Part shown: positions 34,686 through 42,958 of the stretch, piece after piece | How positions within the stretch are numbered: position 1 is the first letter of the stretch | How the letters are laid out: the number at the start of each line of letters is the position of its first letter | Assembly: GCF_900120125.1 (NCBI RefSeq) | Contig: NZ_LT635546.1 | Span: 650,390-714,389, forward strand | From: Gemella massiliensis | Lineage (GTDB): Bacteria; Bacillota; Bacilli; Staphylococcales; Gemellaceae | DNA: 64,000 nucleotides | Direction of reading: 5' to 3' | Made by a program: the position numbers and the translations under genes | The notes under the pieces: generated by a model | The model's input: the letters and a program-made list of their open reading frames with translations, nothing else | Database searches by the model: none | What the model was told of the DNA's origin: nothing

Positions 34686-34768
34686 ATTCAATTACTTGTT
34701 AATTGAATCCTTTAAATTTGAAGAATTAGTCTGTGATTGGTAGTTGCTTGGCTAATTCTTCTTTTTTT
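34686..34768 (+). ncRNA. Probable small antisense RNA
   Basis: Just after the plus-strand promoter come a perfect 8-bp hairpin (TTCAATTA-CTTGT-TAATTGAA, 34687-34707) and a 10-bp terminator hairpin (GAAGAATTAG 34720-34729 with CTAATTCTTC 34752-34761) followed by TTTTTTT. There is no open frame. The unit is fully complementary to the leader of the leftward operon that starts at the promoter 34791-34819. The layout matches plasmid counter-transcript or antitoxin RNAs; the RNA itself is inferred. Confidence 0.55.
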
Positions 34769-34790
34769 ATTTTTTCTATCTTATATTTAT

Positions 34791-34819
34791 ATTATAGTAC
34801 ATTTACTATATTTTGTTAA
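34791..34819 (-). promoter_or_regulatory. Promoter of the 34126-34624 operon with a palindrome in its spacer
   Basis: TTAACA (34819-34814), 17-bp spacer, TATAAT (34796-34791) on the minus strand. The spacer holds TAGTAAATGTACTA (34808-34795), a near-palindrome placed like the one at 33810-33823. Confidence 0.65.
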
Positions 34820-35227
34820 TACATTTTTTGAAATTATAAATTTTTTTGTATTTCTTTTAATACTGTTTGTTATTTATAACAACTTTACATTATATTTCTA
34901 TAATGTTCGACCGATAAACGCACTTTAAAACTATTACCTACTTAAATAATTAAAACAATAGAGCTAGCGTCTTCTCCGTCTGCAAGTTTGATATAGGAAT
35001 ACTTGCTTTTCCTTTTTACTAATGTTATATTAATATTGTATTCATACTAGAGTGCATAAGTTATCTTTTTATTAATTTTAAAACTTATTTTATCTACCGG
35101 CAAGTATGATAGGTGTTTTATTTTAATAACTAGATAATCTTTACCAAAAAGTCTAGTCTTTTATTGATTAGACTTTTTTTAGTAATTAAATGTACAATTA
35201 TTTAGTTCTAATCATCTTTTTAAAAAT
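34820..35227. other. Gene-free structured stretch at the right of the island
   Basis: No open frame with a ribosome site. It holds GCAAGT/ACTTGC arms (34982-35006), a second GGCAAGTATGATAG (35099-35112), and a terminator-like hairpin AAAAGTCTA / TAGACTTTT (about 35146-35177). No known RNA family or origin is recognised. Confidence 0.4.
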
Positions 35228-35279
35228 AAAAAAATAATTAGTATGGATTTTTCTTATCCACACTAATTATTATACACCC
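35228..35279. repeat. Second copy of the dispersed hairpin repeat; possible right end of the island
   Basis: Nearly identical to 9515-9565 over about 50 bases (hairpin arms TAATTAGT / ACTAATTA, then TTATTATACACCC). Its outer end resembles the right terminus of the IS at 41313-42883. Confidence 0.7.
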
Positions 35280-35442
35280 AATTTTTCATTAAAAATAGAT
35301 TTTATTAAGTTGCTCCCTCACAGTTCATTAAATTAAATTTTGAAAAAATATTTTAAAGTATATTCTCAAATCAATGAATTACTTCCTAATACTAATAATA
35401 AGCAAATTTTATTAAAATTCTTAACCTTTATTTTTTATAACA

Positions 35443-38172
35443 CTATGCTAAAATACTTTCACATCTATGACAAACATGTTCTTCATTAACAGTTTCAACA
35501 ATATTCCAGCAACGTTCACAACGTTCACCGCTTGCTTTTGTTATTTTAACTTGTGAATAATCATAGTTTACGCCGTCATTTTCCTTAACTACTACTTTAC
35601 TTGCAATAAATAATTGGTGTAAATTATTTACAGAATTCAACAATTCTACTATTTCTTTATTATCACTGTAAATTTCTACAGCTGCTTCTAATGATTTACC
35701 GATTACTTTTTCATTACGACTTTCTTCTAACGCTTTATTTACATCATCTCTTACTTTTAATAATTTATCCCACTTCGTTTCTAATACATCATCAACGATT
35801 ACATTTTTAACAGGAAAATCCAATAAATGCACAGATTCCGCATCTTCATAAGGCATATTATCATAAATTTCTTCTGCAGTAAATGACAAAATAGGCGCCA
35901 ATAATCGAACAGATTTATTTAAAATTGTATATAATACTGTCAACATGCTTAAACGTTTATGAGAATTTTCCGCTTCGATATATAAAATATCCTTACCGTA
36001 ATCTAAGTAAAATGAAGATAACTCCACATTAAAGAAATTTACTAATTCATTCACTAAAGTATTAAATTGATATTTTTCATAATTGTCTAAAACATTAGAT
36101 ACAACTTTTTCAAATTTAAGAATCATGTATTTATCCAATTCTTCTAAATCAGCATAAGGCAATACATCTTTTCTATTATCAAAGCTACCGTTAAATAAAT
36201 TTCCTAATAAGAAACGGAAAGTATTTCTTATTTTTCTATATGTTTCCGATACCTGTTTTAAAATATCATTAGAAATACGAACATCTTGTGTATAGTCAAC
36301 ACTTGCTGACCATAGGCGGATAATTTCCGCTCCTAATTGTTTACCTACATCGTTCGGAGAAATGACATTACCTAATGATTTACTCATTTTATTACCATTT
36401 CCATCCATAACGAATCCTGCTGATACTAATTCTTTATATGGTGCTACTCCTGACACTGCTACCGACGTAATTAATGATGAATTAAACCAACCACGATATT
36501 GATCACTTCCCTCAAGATATAAATCAGCCGGATACGTTAAATCGTCACGTAATGCACAACACCCTTGATGTGATGTACCAGAATCGAACCAAACATCCAT
36601 AATATCCATCTCTTTTGTAAACTCTCCGTTAGGACTTCCTACATGGGTAAAGCCTTTCGGCAATAATTCTTTTGCATCTTTGTAGAACCAAACATTAGAC
36701 CCCTCTGTTTCAAAAATTTTGGCTACATGCTCAATAACATTATTATCTAATATTGCATCACCGTTTTCAGCATAAAATACAGGAATAGGTACTCCCCAAA
36801 CACGTTGTCTACTGATCACCCAATCTCCACGATCACGAATCATATTGTATAATCTCGGTTTCCCCCACTCACTATAAAATTTAGTATTATCCACCGCGTC
36901 TAAAAGTTGACCTCTAAATGCCTCAACTGAACAAAACCACTGTGGTGTTGCACGGAAAATAATAGGTTTTTTAGTACGCCAATCATGTGGATACGAATGG
37001 GTAATATTTTCTTGTTTTAATAATAATCCTAACTCATTTAAACGCTCAATGATGTTTTTGTTAGCATCAAAAACAAATTGTCCTGAAAATTCTCCCGCCT
37101 CTTTTGTTAAATTACCTTGATTATCAACGGGTGATAATACCCCGAGTTTATATTGTAATTGACCGACAAGGTAGTCATCAAGTCCGTGACCCGGAGCAGT
37201 ATGTACCAAGCCGGTACCTGAATCCAATGTGACGTAATCAGCTAAAATTAATGTAGATGTTCTATCTAAGAATGGATGCTTACATAATAGATATTCCAAA
37301 TCCTTTCCTAATAACACTTCACCTAATTCATATTCTTCCCAGCCGAATTTATCTGCCAAATATGCCACGCGTTCTTTCGCCACTAAGTAACTTTCATTAT
37401 TATGTTTAATTACTTGGTACTCAAAATCCGGATGAACAGCAATACCTAAGTTAGCCGGTAATGTCCACGGGGTTGTCGTCCAAATAACAAATTTCGTTCC
37501 TTTTTCAACTGAACCATTTTCGCTAATTAACTCAAAAGTCACATAAATAGATGGCGATGTATGTTCCCTATACTCAATTTCCGCCTCTGCTAAAGCAGAT
37601 TCTGATGATGGCGACCAATAAATAGGTTTCAATCCCTTATAGATATATCCTTTATCTACCATTTTACCAAATACACGAATTTGTTCAGCTTCAAACTTTG
37701 GATCTAACGTAATATATGGGTTATCCCAATCTCCTATAACGCCAAGCTTCTTAAAGTCTGTACGCTGTTTGTCAATTTGTTTCAATGCGTAATCTTTACA
37801 TTTATTTCTAAATTTTGTAGCCGGCATAGATTTTCTATCAACACCGTTATTTACCAATACCTGTTCAATAGGAAGACCATGCGTATCCCACCCCGGTACA
37901 TAATTTGATAAAAATCCGTTCATATTTTTATATTTAACGATAAAGTCTTTTAATATTTTATTTAACGCATGTCCGATATGAATATTACCATTTGCATAAG
38001 GAGGACCGTCATGTAATACATAAGTTGGTTTTTCTGCATTTTTTTCTAAAATTTTTCGATATAAATCCATTTCAGCCCAGCGTTTTAAAAATTCCGGTTC
38101 TTTATTTGGTAAATTTCCACGCATTGGAAATTTTGTTTTCGGCATTAATAAAGTATCTTTTAATTCTACCAT
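35443..38172 (-). CDS. ileS: Isoleucyl-tRNA synthetase
   Basis: Charges tRNA-Ile. The 909 residues show the HIGH motif HIGHALNK (about 66-73), the editing (CP1) domain including WTTTPWTLPANLG, the KMSKSLGN loop (about 588-595) and a C-terminal zinc site CERCWN...CHRC. It is preceded by an Ile-specific T-box leader with its own promoter. In staphylococci ileS follows ftsZ-ylm-divIVA; here it directly follows ftsZ on the same strand, with no ylm or divIVA genes between. Confidence 0.97.
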   Translation of the reverse strand: MVELKDTLLMPKTKFPMRGNLPNKEPEFLKRWAEMDLYRKILEKNAEKPTYVLHDGPPYANGNIHIGHALNKILKDFIVKYKNMNGFLSNYVPGWDTHGLPIEQVLVNNGVDRKSMPATKFRNKCKDYALKQIDKQRTDFKKLGVIGDWDNPYITLDPKFEAEQIRVFGKMVDKGYIYKGLKPIYWSPSSESALAEAEIEYREHTSPSIYVTFELISENGSVEKGTKFVIWTTTPWTLPANLGIAVHPDFEYQVIKHNNESYLVAKERVAYLADKFGWEEYELGEVLLGKDLEYLLCKHPFLDRTSTLILADYVTLDSGTGLVHTAPGHGLDDYLVGQLQYKLGVLSPVDNQGNLTKEAGEFSGQFVFDANKNIIERLNELGLLLKQENITHSYPHDWRTKKPIIFRATPQWFCSVEAFRGQLLDAVDNTKFYSEWGKPRLYNMIRDRGDWVISRQRVWGVPIPVFYAENGDAILDNNVIEHVAKIFETEGSNVWFYKDAKELLPKGFTHVGSPNGEFTKEMDIMDVWFDSGTSHQGCCALRDDLTYPADLYLEGSDQYRGWFNSSLITSVAVSGVAPYKELVSAGFVMDGNGNKMSKSLGNVISPNDVGKQLGAEIIRLWSASVDYTQDVRISNDILKQVSETYRKIRNTFRFLLGNLFNGSFDNRKDVLPYADLEELDKYMILKFEKVVSNVLDNYEKYQFNTLVNELVNFFNVELSSFYLDYGKDILYIEAENSHKRLSMLTVLYTILNKSVRLLAPILSFTAEEIYDNMPYEDAESVHLLDFPVKNVIVDDVLETKWDKLLKVRDDVNKALEESRNEKVIGKSLEAAVEIYSDNKEIVELLNSVNNLHQLFIASKVVVKENDGVNYDYSQVKITKASGERCERCWNIVETVNEEHVCHRCESILA

Positions 38173-38189
38173 TGTTAGCTCCTTTCAAA

Positions 38190-38385
38190 TTAAAAAACCC
38201 TTAGTAATTTAGAAGAGGGCGGAAATATTCCACGGTACCACCTCACTTAACTCATACTAAGAGCACTCATTATTTATATAATTGTTAATGTCAAAAGTGA
38301 TAATTACTACAATCTCATAAAGTTTTTCACCAGCCAACTTCTCTCTATTAATCAATTTATAATAATCATGTCTTTATCAAACTTG
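38190..38385 (-). promoter_or_regulatory. T-box riboswitch (isoleucine) of ileS
   Basis: On the minus strand: a Stem I region, the GGTGAAAAAC segment, a specifier loop carrying ATC (Ile) in AATTATCACT, and the antiterminator T-box GAGGTGGTACCGTGG (about 38244-38230). An alternative terminator ending in AGGGTTTTTT lies next to the ileS ribosome site. Uncharged tRNA-Ile should stabilise the antiterminator and raise ileS expression. Confidence 0.9.
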
Positions 38386-38390
38386 CTATA

Positions 38391-38419
38391 ATTATATTAT
38401 ATTATCTAACAATTTTCAA
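38391..38419 (-). promoter_or_regulatory. Sigma-A promoter of the ileS T-box transcript
   Basis: TTGAAA (minus strand, 38419-38414), 17-bp spacer, TATAAT (38396-38391). Confidence 0.75.
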
Positions 38420-38573
38420 GAGTTTTATAAAAATTATATATTTATATACAAATTTTTTAAACCAATCGTAAGTAATATAAGCACTTGTGATATATTTTTA
38501 TTTACAATTCATCATAAATTTAAAATTAAAGTTCGTTACTAAAAGTACCATATCACTATAAACCTAACAATCA

Positions 38574-38613
38574 AAATAATTAGTATAGATATTTTTACCT
38601 ATACTAATTATTT
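38574..38613 (-). terminator. Terminator of ftsZ, related to the dispersed hairpin
   Basis: A perfect 15-bp stem AAATAATTAGTATAG (38574-38588) with 38599-38613, 10-nt loop, 8 bases after the ftsZ stop. The arm shares TAATTAGTATAG with the topA terminator. Confidence 0.85.
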
Positions 38614-38620
38614 CATTTTA

Positions 38621-39712
38621 TTATATCTCTCTTCTAGCACGTCTTCTTGGACGTGGGTACATTTCTTGTTCTACTTCGTTTTTACCATAACCGCTAGTAA
38701 ATGAACTTGCTTCGGGTTGTGCCGGACGTTGTTGTAATATATCTCTTTCCACACTTACACCGTCTTCTTCAAATCCTGTAGCAATTACAGTAACAATAAT
38801 TTCGTCTGTTTTTTCCAATTCATCGTTAAATACTGTACCAAAAATCATATTTACTTCATCATCACTGGCTTCTTGAACAATACTAGCTGCTGCTTGTGCT
38901 TCAAACAGACTTAATGAAGGTCCACCTGTGATATTTAATAATACACCTTTTGCTCCAACAATAGAAGTTTCCAATAAAGGAGAAGAAATAGCTCTCTTAG
39001 CAGCTTCAATAGCTCTATTTTCGCCAGAAGCTACCCCAATACCCATTAGTGCAGAGCCTTGATCTGCCATAATAGCTTTTACATCTGCAAAATCCAAGTT
39101 AACAGTACCTGAAACATTAATTAAATCAGAAATACCCTGAACCCCTTGACGAAGTACATTATCAGCTTCAATAAATGCTTGTAACATTGGAGTAGATTTA
39201 TCAACAATATCCAACAATCTATCATTTGGAATAACGATAAGCGTATCAACCGCACCTTTTAATGAATTAATTCCTGCTGTTGATTGTACTTGTCTTTTTT
39301 TACCTTCAAAATTGAACGGACGAGTAACTACACCTACTGTCAATGCACCTAATTCTTTTGCAATACTTGCTACAATTGGTGCTGCACCTGTACCGGTTCC
39401 CCCTCCCATTCCGGAAGTGACAAATACCATATCAGCACCTTCTAACGCTGCTTCTATTTTATCTTTAGTTTCTTCAGCCGCTTTACGCCCTACTTCAGGA
39501 TTCGCTCCTGCTCCAAGACCTTTAGTTAATTTTTCACCAATTTGAATCTTTACATCTGCTTTAGAACGTCTTAGTGCTTGTGCATCTGTGTTTACCGCAA
39601 TAAATTCTACATTTTGAATTCCGCTCTCTACCATGCGATCAACGGCATTTCCACCGCCACCACCGACTCCAACTACTTTAATTACTGCTGATTGATCAAA
39701 TGCTTCTAACAT
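38621..39712 (-). CDS. ftsZ: Cell division protein FtsZ
   Basis: Tubulin-like GTPase that forms the division ring. The 363 residues include the tubulin signature [10 protein letters not shown] (about 104-113), [10 protein letters not shown] near the start, the T7 loop [11 protein letters not shown], and the C-terminal conserved peptide region before a basic [10 protein letters not shown] tail, which differs from the usual VPxFxR-type end. AGGAGG precedes the ATG by about 10 bases. It is the last gene of the division cluster, 23 bases after ftsA. Confidence 0.97.
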   Translation of the reverse strand: MLEAFDQSAVIKVVGVGGGGGNAVDRMVESGIQNVEFIAVNTDAQALRRSKADVKIQIGEKLTKGLGAGANPEVGRKAAEETKDKIEAALEGADMVFVTSGMGGGTGTGAAPIVASIAKELGALTVGVVTRPFNFEGKKRQVQSTAGINSLKGAVDTLIVIPNDRLLDIVDKSTPMLQAFIEADNVLRQGVQGISDLINVSGTVNLDFADVKAIMADQGSALMGIGVASGENRAIEAAKRAISSPLLETSIVGAKGVLLNITGGPSLSLFEAQAAASIVQEASDDEVNMIFGTVFNDELEKTDEIIVTVIATGFEEDGVSVERDILQQRPAQPEASSFTSGYGKNEVEQEMYPRPRRRARREI

Positions 39713-39735
39713 AATTTATATTTCCTCCTAAATTA

Positions 39736-41091
39736 TTACTCAAAAAATGAATTATACATTTTTGTTAATTTACTAAATATTCCTTTTTCTTCGTTTTCTT
39801 TTTCATTATCTTCATGATATTCTTCCGCATGAACATTATCGGTCACCTTTGAAGTTTCTTCAGATGCCGACATTCTTGGTATTTCTTCTATAACCTTTAC
39901 ATTTTCAAATGTTGTATTAGTATCTTTTATCGTAGTAGCCTCGTCTACCAATTGATAACCAAATAATGATTCAATTTTGTAACTACTTGTTAAAGTACCG
40001 ACAACTACTGAAAGTTCAGGTGAATTTGCACCTATAATTTTAGGCGATCCTATTCTGACATTCATTTTTCTCAACATATCTTTTGCCAATTCCAAAACGC
40101 CGGGCATAAGAGTTGTTCCACCTGTCAGAACAACGTTACCTTTTACTCTGTTTATCCCCGCTTTTCGTAAAGCATCAAATGAACGTAAAATAATTTCCTC
40201 AACAACTTCTTCTATGTAATCTGCTAATTCTTTTTGAGTATACGGTTCTTCATCCGGCTCTAAATTTTCAAGTTCTATCACTACTTGAGAAGATGCAGTA
40301 TCATAAAAAGCATGTCCTTGTGTTACCTTTATTTCTTCCGCTCTTTTCATTGGGACGTTTAAAACATCAGATATAGTTCTGGTAATATCTTCACCTGCCA
40401 ACTCTATTGATTGCGATAATTGAAGTATTCCATCTTCAAAATAACTGACGGTTGTAAGTCCTGCACCTATATCAATAATAACCGAACCATAATCTTTCTC
40501 TTCATCATTTAGAAGCAATTCTCCTAATGAATGTGATGTACAAAATGTTTCATTACAGTCCAATCTCAAATTTTCTATACACTTATAAATAGTATGAAGA
40601 TGCGTTTTAGAAGTTAATACTCTATTCCCCGTCACTTCAAAAGAATTATGAACCGTCATTCCTTTCGGCTTTCTAATACGCTCAATATCATCAAGTCGAT
40701 AATAATCCGGTATCACTTGAACTACTTCTCTTTCCCTAGGCAACGGTAATATTTTTGCTTCTTCTATTACCTCTTCTATATCTCTACCATCTATGTCATG
40801 TTTTGTATCAAATTTAATTTCCGCTACACTTTTTTTTATATGAGTGTGTATACTTGGAACAGCTACATATAATGATCGTATATCCTTATTAGCTTCACTT
40901 TTAGCAATATCAATCGCTTTTTGAATATCTCTTGTTGCAGACTCAACATCAATAATATTTCCCCGCTTAATTGCAGTAGTCTTTACAACACCGACACCGA
41001 GAATATTCAATTTTTCATATACAACATCTGCTATAATCACCTTAATACTAGATGAACCCAGATCAATCGAAGTATATAATTGTGAACTCAA
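39736..41091 (-). CDS. ftsA: Cell division protein FtsA
   Basis: Actin-like ATPase that tethers FtsZ to the membrane. It has about 451 residues with the phosphate-1 motif SIDLGSSSIKVIIAD near the start, the SHS2 (1C) domain, IIDIGAGLTTVSYF (phosphate 2) and VVLTGGTTLMPGV (adenosine). After the core comes an acidic linker (about 395-435) and an amphipathic end (GIFSKLTKMYNSFFE) fitting the membrane helix. I prefer the TTG at 41091: GGAAGGAG lies 8 bases upstream and the product then starts at the usual family position. The GTG at 41100 is the alternative. Confidence 0.93.
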   Translation of the reverse strand: MSSQLYTSIDLGSSSIKVIIADVVYEKLNILGVGVVKTTAIKRGNIIDVESATRDIQKAIDIAKSEANKDIRSLYVAVPSIHTHIKKSVAEIKFDTKHDIDGRDIEEVIEEAKILPLPREREVVQVIPDYYRLDDIERIRKPKGMTVHNSFEVTGNRVLTSKTHLHTIYKCIENLRLDCNETFCTSHSLGELLLNDEEKDYGSVIIDIGAGLTTVSYFEDGILQLSQSIELAGEDITRTISDVLNVPMKRAEEIKVTQGHAFYDTASSQVVIELENLEPDEEPYTQKELADYIEEVVEEIILRSFDALRKAGINRVKGNVVLTGGTTLMPGVLELAKDMLRKMNVRIGSPKIIGANSPELSVVVGTLTSSYKIESLFGYQLVDEATTIKDTNTTFENVKVIEEIPRMSASEETSKVTDNVHAEEYHEDNEKENEEKGIFSKLTKMYNSFFE

Positions 41092-41172
41092 GTCAAACAC
41101 TCCTTCCTTATGTTTCTAGTTATATAATTTATAAAATTGTAAATACTCGCCAATTCTATTTACACATACTAA

Positions 41173-41178
41173 ATTATA
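41173..41178 (-). promoter_or_regulatory. Possible -10 box for ftsA-ftsZ
   Basis: TATAAT on the minus strand about 80 bases upstream of ftsA, inside the stretch between ftsA and the IS. No clear -35 at 17 bases. The IS insertion separates ftsAZ from the upstream cluster, so a local promoter is needed. Confidence 0.4.
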
Positions 41179-41304
41179 ACACAAATTTCAAAAAAAAAAT
41201 ATCAAAAACAATAAAAAAATTAAAATTTATTAAATTATTTGTTTCTTATAATAAAAAATTTATTTAGTAGTTATTTAATTTTAAAATACTATAAAATTTG
41301 GCTT

Positions 41305-41312
41305 TAATATCT
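41305..41312. repeat. Target-site duplication, left
   Basis: TAATATCT directly abuts the left IS end and recurs at 42884-42891. Confidence 0.9.
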
Positions 41313-42883
41313 GGCTCTGTGTCAAATACGGGGCATGAGAAAAAATAAGGATAAAATGCTAAGCAATGCAGTGTTGCTTGGCATTTTTCAAAACGCCCTT
41401 AAAAGAAATATTATTTTTATACTCAGAAACAAATAACCTAGAAACAACTAAAATGCGTAATCTAAAGTTATAAAAGCTATTATAACCATAAGAAACTCTC
41501 TTTAAAACCTTTATCTTATTATTAATACCCTCCAAAGAACCATTAGAAATAGAATACCTAACACTATTAAGCATATACCCTTTATGTTTTCTCATAGTAT
41601 TAATAGCCTTACTAACACCATCAGATAAATCGATAGTAGATTTTTCAATTAATTCTTTAAACTCCAACTCATTTCTATACCTTATTGCATATCTAATATC
41701 CTGAACTCTCTCATAGCTAGCCTTAAATATACAATCTAATCCTAATAAATAATCTAAAATATCACGTCTAGTAACTAAACTCCTAAAACTCCTATTAAAG
41801 AAAAACCTACCATGAGTAACATTACTTTCATCTTCTAATATTAACTTCCAATTATTTTTTAAAAGAGTATAATTAATACCTTTTTGTTTTTTGTAAATAT
41901 TCATTAGCTTAACTCTAGTTCTATTAAGTTCTCTATTAACATTTTGAATAAAGTTCTCTATTAACATTTTGAATAATATGAAACCTATCTATAACAATTT
42001 CAGCATTAGGAAACTTATTTCTAATCAACTTCATATAAGGAGTATAAATATCAATACAAATAGCCTTAACATTACTTCTAGCCTCTTTAGAAAATCTGGA
42101 AAAATAATTATTTAAAATATACTCAGTTCTACCATCAACTATATCAATAATCTCATGAGTTAAAGCATCTAAAAAAATAAAACTCATACCATTTTTACTA
42201 TCTTTAGTAAACTTTAACTCATCAAAGCATAAATACTCAGGTAAGGTATTATAGTTAAGAATGTCTACATGGGATTTACATTTATAAAGAGTTCTTATAA
42301 CAATATTAACCGATACATTATTCATTTTGGCTATTTGTTTAAAAGATAAAGTATCAGCTAAATCACTCATTATAGAAAACTTAACATTTTTAGAAATACT
42401 ACAGTATTTATCTACAAAAGAAGTAGTAGCTACAAATTTTTTATTACAAGTTTTACACTTGAAACGTTGCTTTCTTAGTTCCAAATAAGCAGGGATACCT
42501 GATATTTTTAATAGATTAATTCTAGTAAGTTCATTAAAGCCGTTTTTAACTACAGTATAACCTTTATTAAGACAACCACAGCATTCACACTTCTTGGGTT
42601 TATATGTTAAGGTACTTTTGAATACAAAGTACTTTTGATTATTTTTTATAGTTTCGTTATGTGTTTTCTCAATAGTTATATTTTTATCTTTTATTTGTAG
42701 TAGGTTTTTAATGAATTCTCCCTCTTTTATTTCTTTTGTTTTTGTGTTAAAATTATTCATGACAGATATCCTTTCATAGTTTATTTTTTTGCACTTTAAT
42801 TATATTGGACATTTGTCTTTTTGTATATTAAAAAACAATACGAGGTATGGATTTTCCCCATGCCCCGTATTTATTATACAACC
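41313..42883 (-). mobile_element. ISL3-family insertion sequence (1571 bp) inside the division cluster
   Basis: The left end starts GGCTCTGTGTCAAATACG (41313) and the right end on the minus strand starts GGTTGTATAATAAATACG (42883); the inner AAATACGGGGCATG is shared. It is flanked by the perfect 8-bp duplication TAATATCT, the length expected for ISL3. It carries one transposase gene, broken by a tandem duplication. It separates divIB from ftsA and is transcribed in the same direction as both. Confidence 0.93.
41359..42760 (-). pseudogene. ISL3-family transposase, frameshifted by a 25-bp tandem duplication
   Basis: Two overlapping frames, 41936-42760 (N-terminal 274 codons: zinc finger CECCGCLNKG, CKTCNKKF, HTH, DDE start FDELKFTKD and CIDIYTPY) and 41359-41967 (C-terminal part with SNGSLEGINNKIKVLKR), make one transposase. 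A 25-base unit at 41926-41950 is repeated exactly at 41951-41975, which duplicates the QNVNREL codons and shifts the frame. The copy is probably inactive unless the duplication reverts. Confidence 0.9.
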
Positions 42884-42891
42884 TAATATCT
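42884..42891. repeat. Target-site duplication, right
   Basis: TAATATCT immediately after the right IS end; identical to 41305-41312. Confidence 0.9.
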
Positions 42892-42905
42892 TCTTTCTTA
42901 TAAAC

Positions 42906-42958
42906 AAAAAGATTTGAAAATAGATAATACTTTTTATTCTCTATCTTCAATCTTTTTT
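42906..42958 (-). terminator. Terminator of the murD-divIB transcript
   Basis: Stem of AAAAAGATT-TGAA type (42906-42918 with 42946-42958, one bulged base) plus inner ATAGA/TCTAT pairing, overlapping the divIB stop. It would stop transcription before ftsA. Confidence 0.7.

Larger units (their letters stand above)
30488..35279. mobile_element. Accessory island bounded by ISL3-type ends (composite, boundaries inferred)
   Basis: The left edge begins GGTTCTTTGTCAATAG (30488-30503), an ISL3-type terminal sequence next to an ISL3 transposase. The right edge is the segment 35228-35279 whose outer end (minus strand GGGTGTATAATAATTAG) resembles the right terminus of the intact IS at 42883. Between them lie a transposase, IS3 debris, and small leftward genes of plasmid or integrative-element type. 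Flanks start with AATTT on both sides (30480-30484 and 35280-35284), only a partial target duplication. No integrase, relaxase or complete replication gene is present. Confidence 0.5.
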
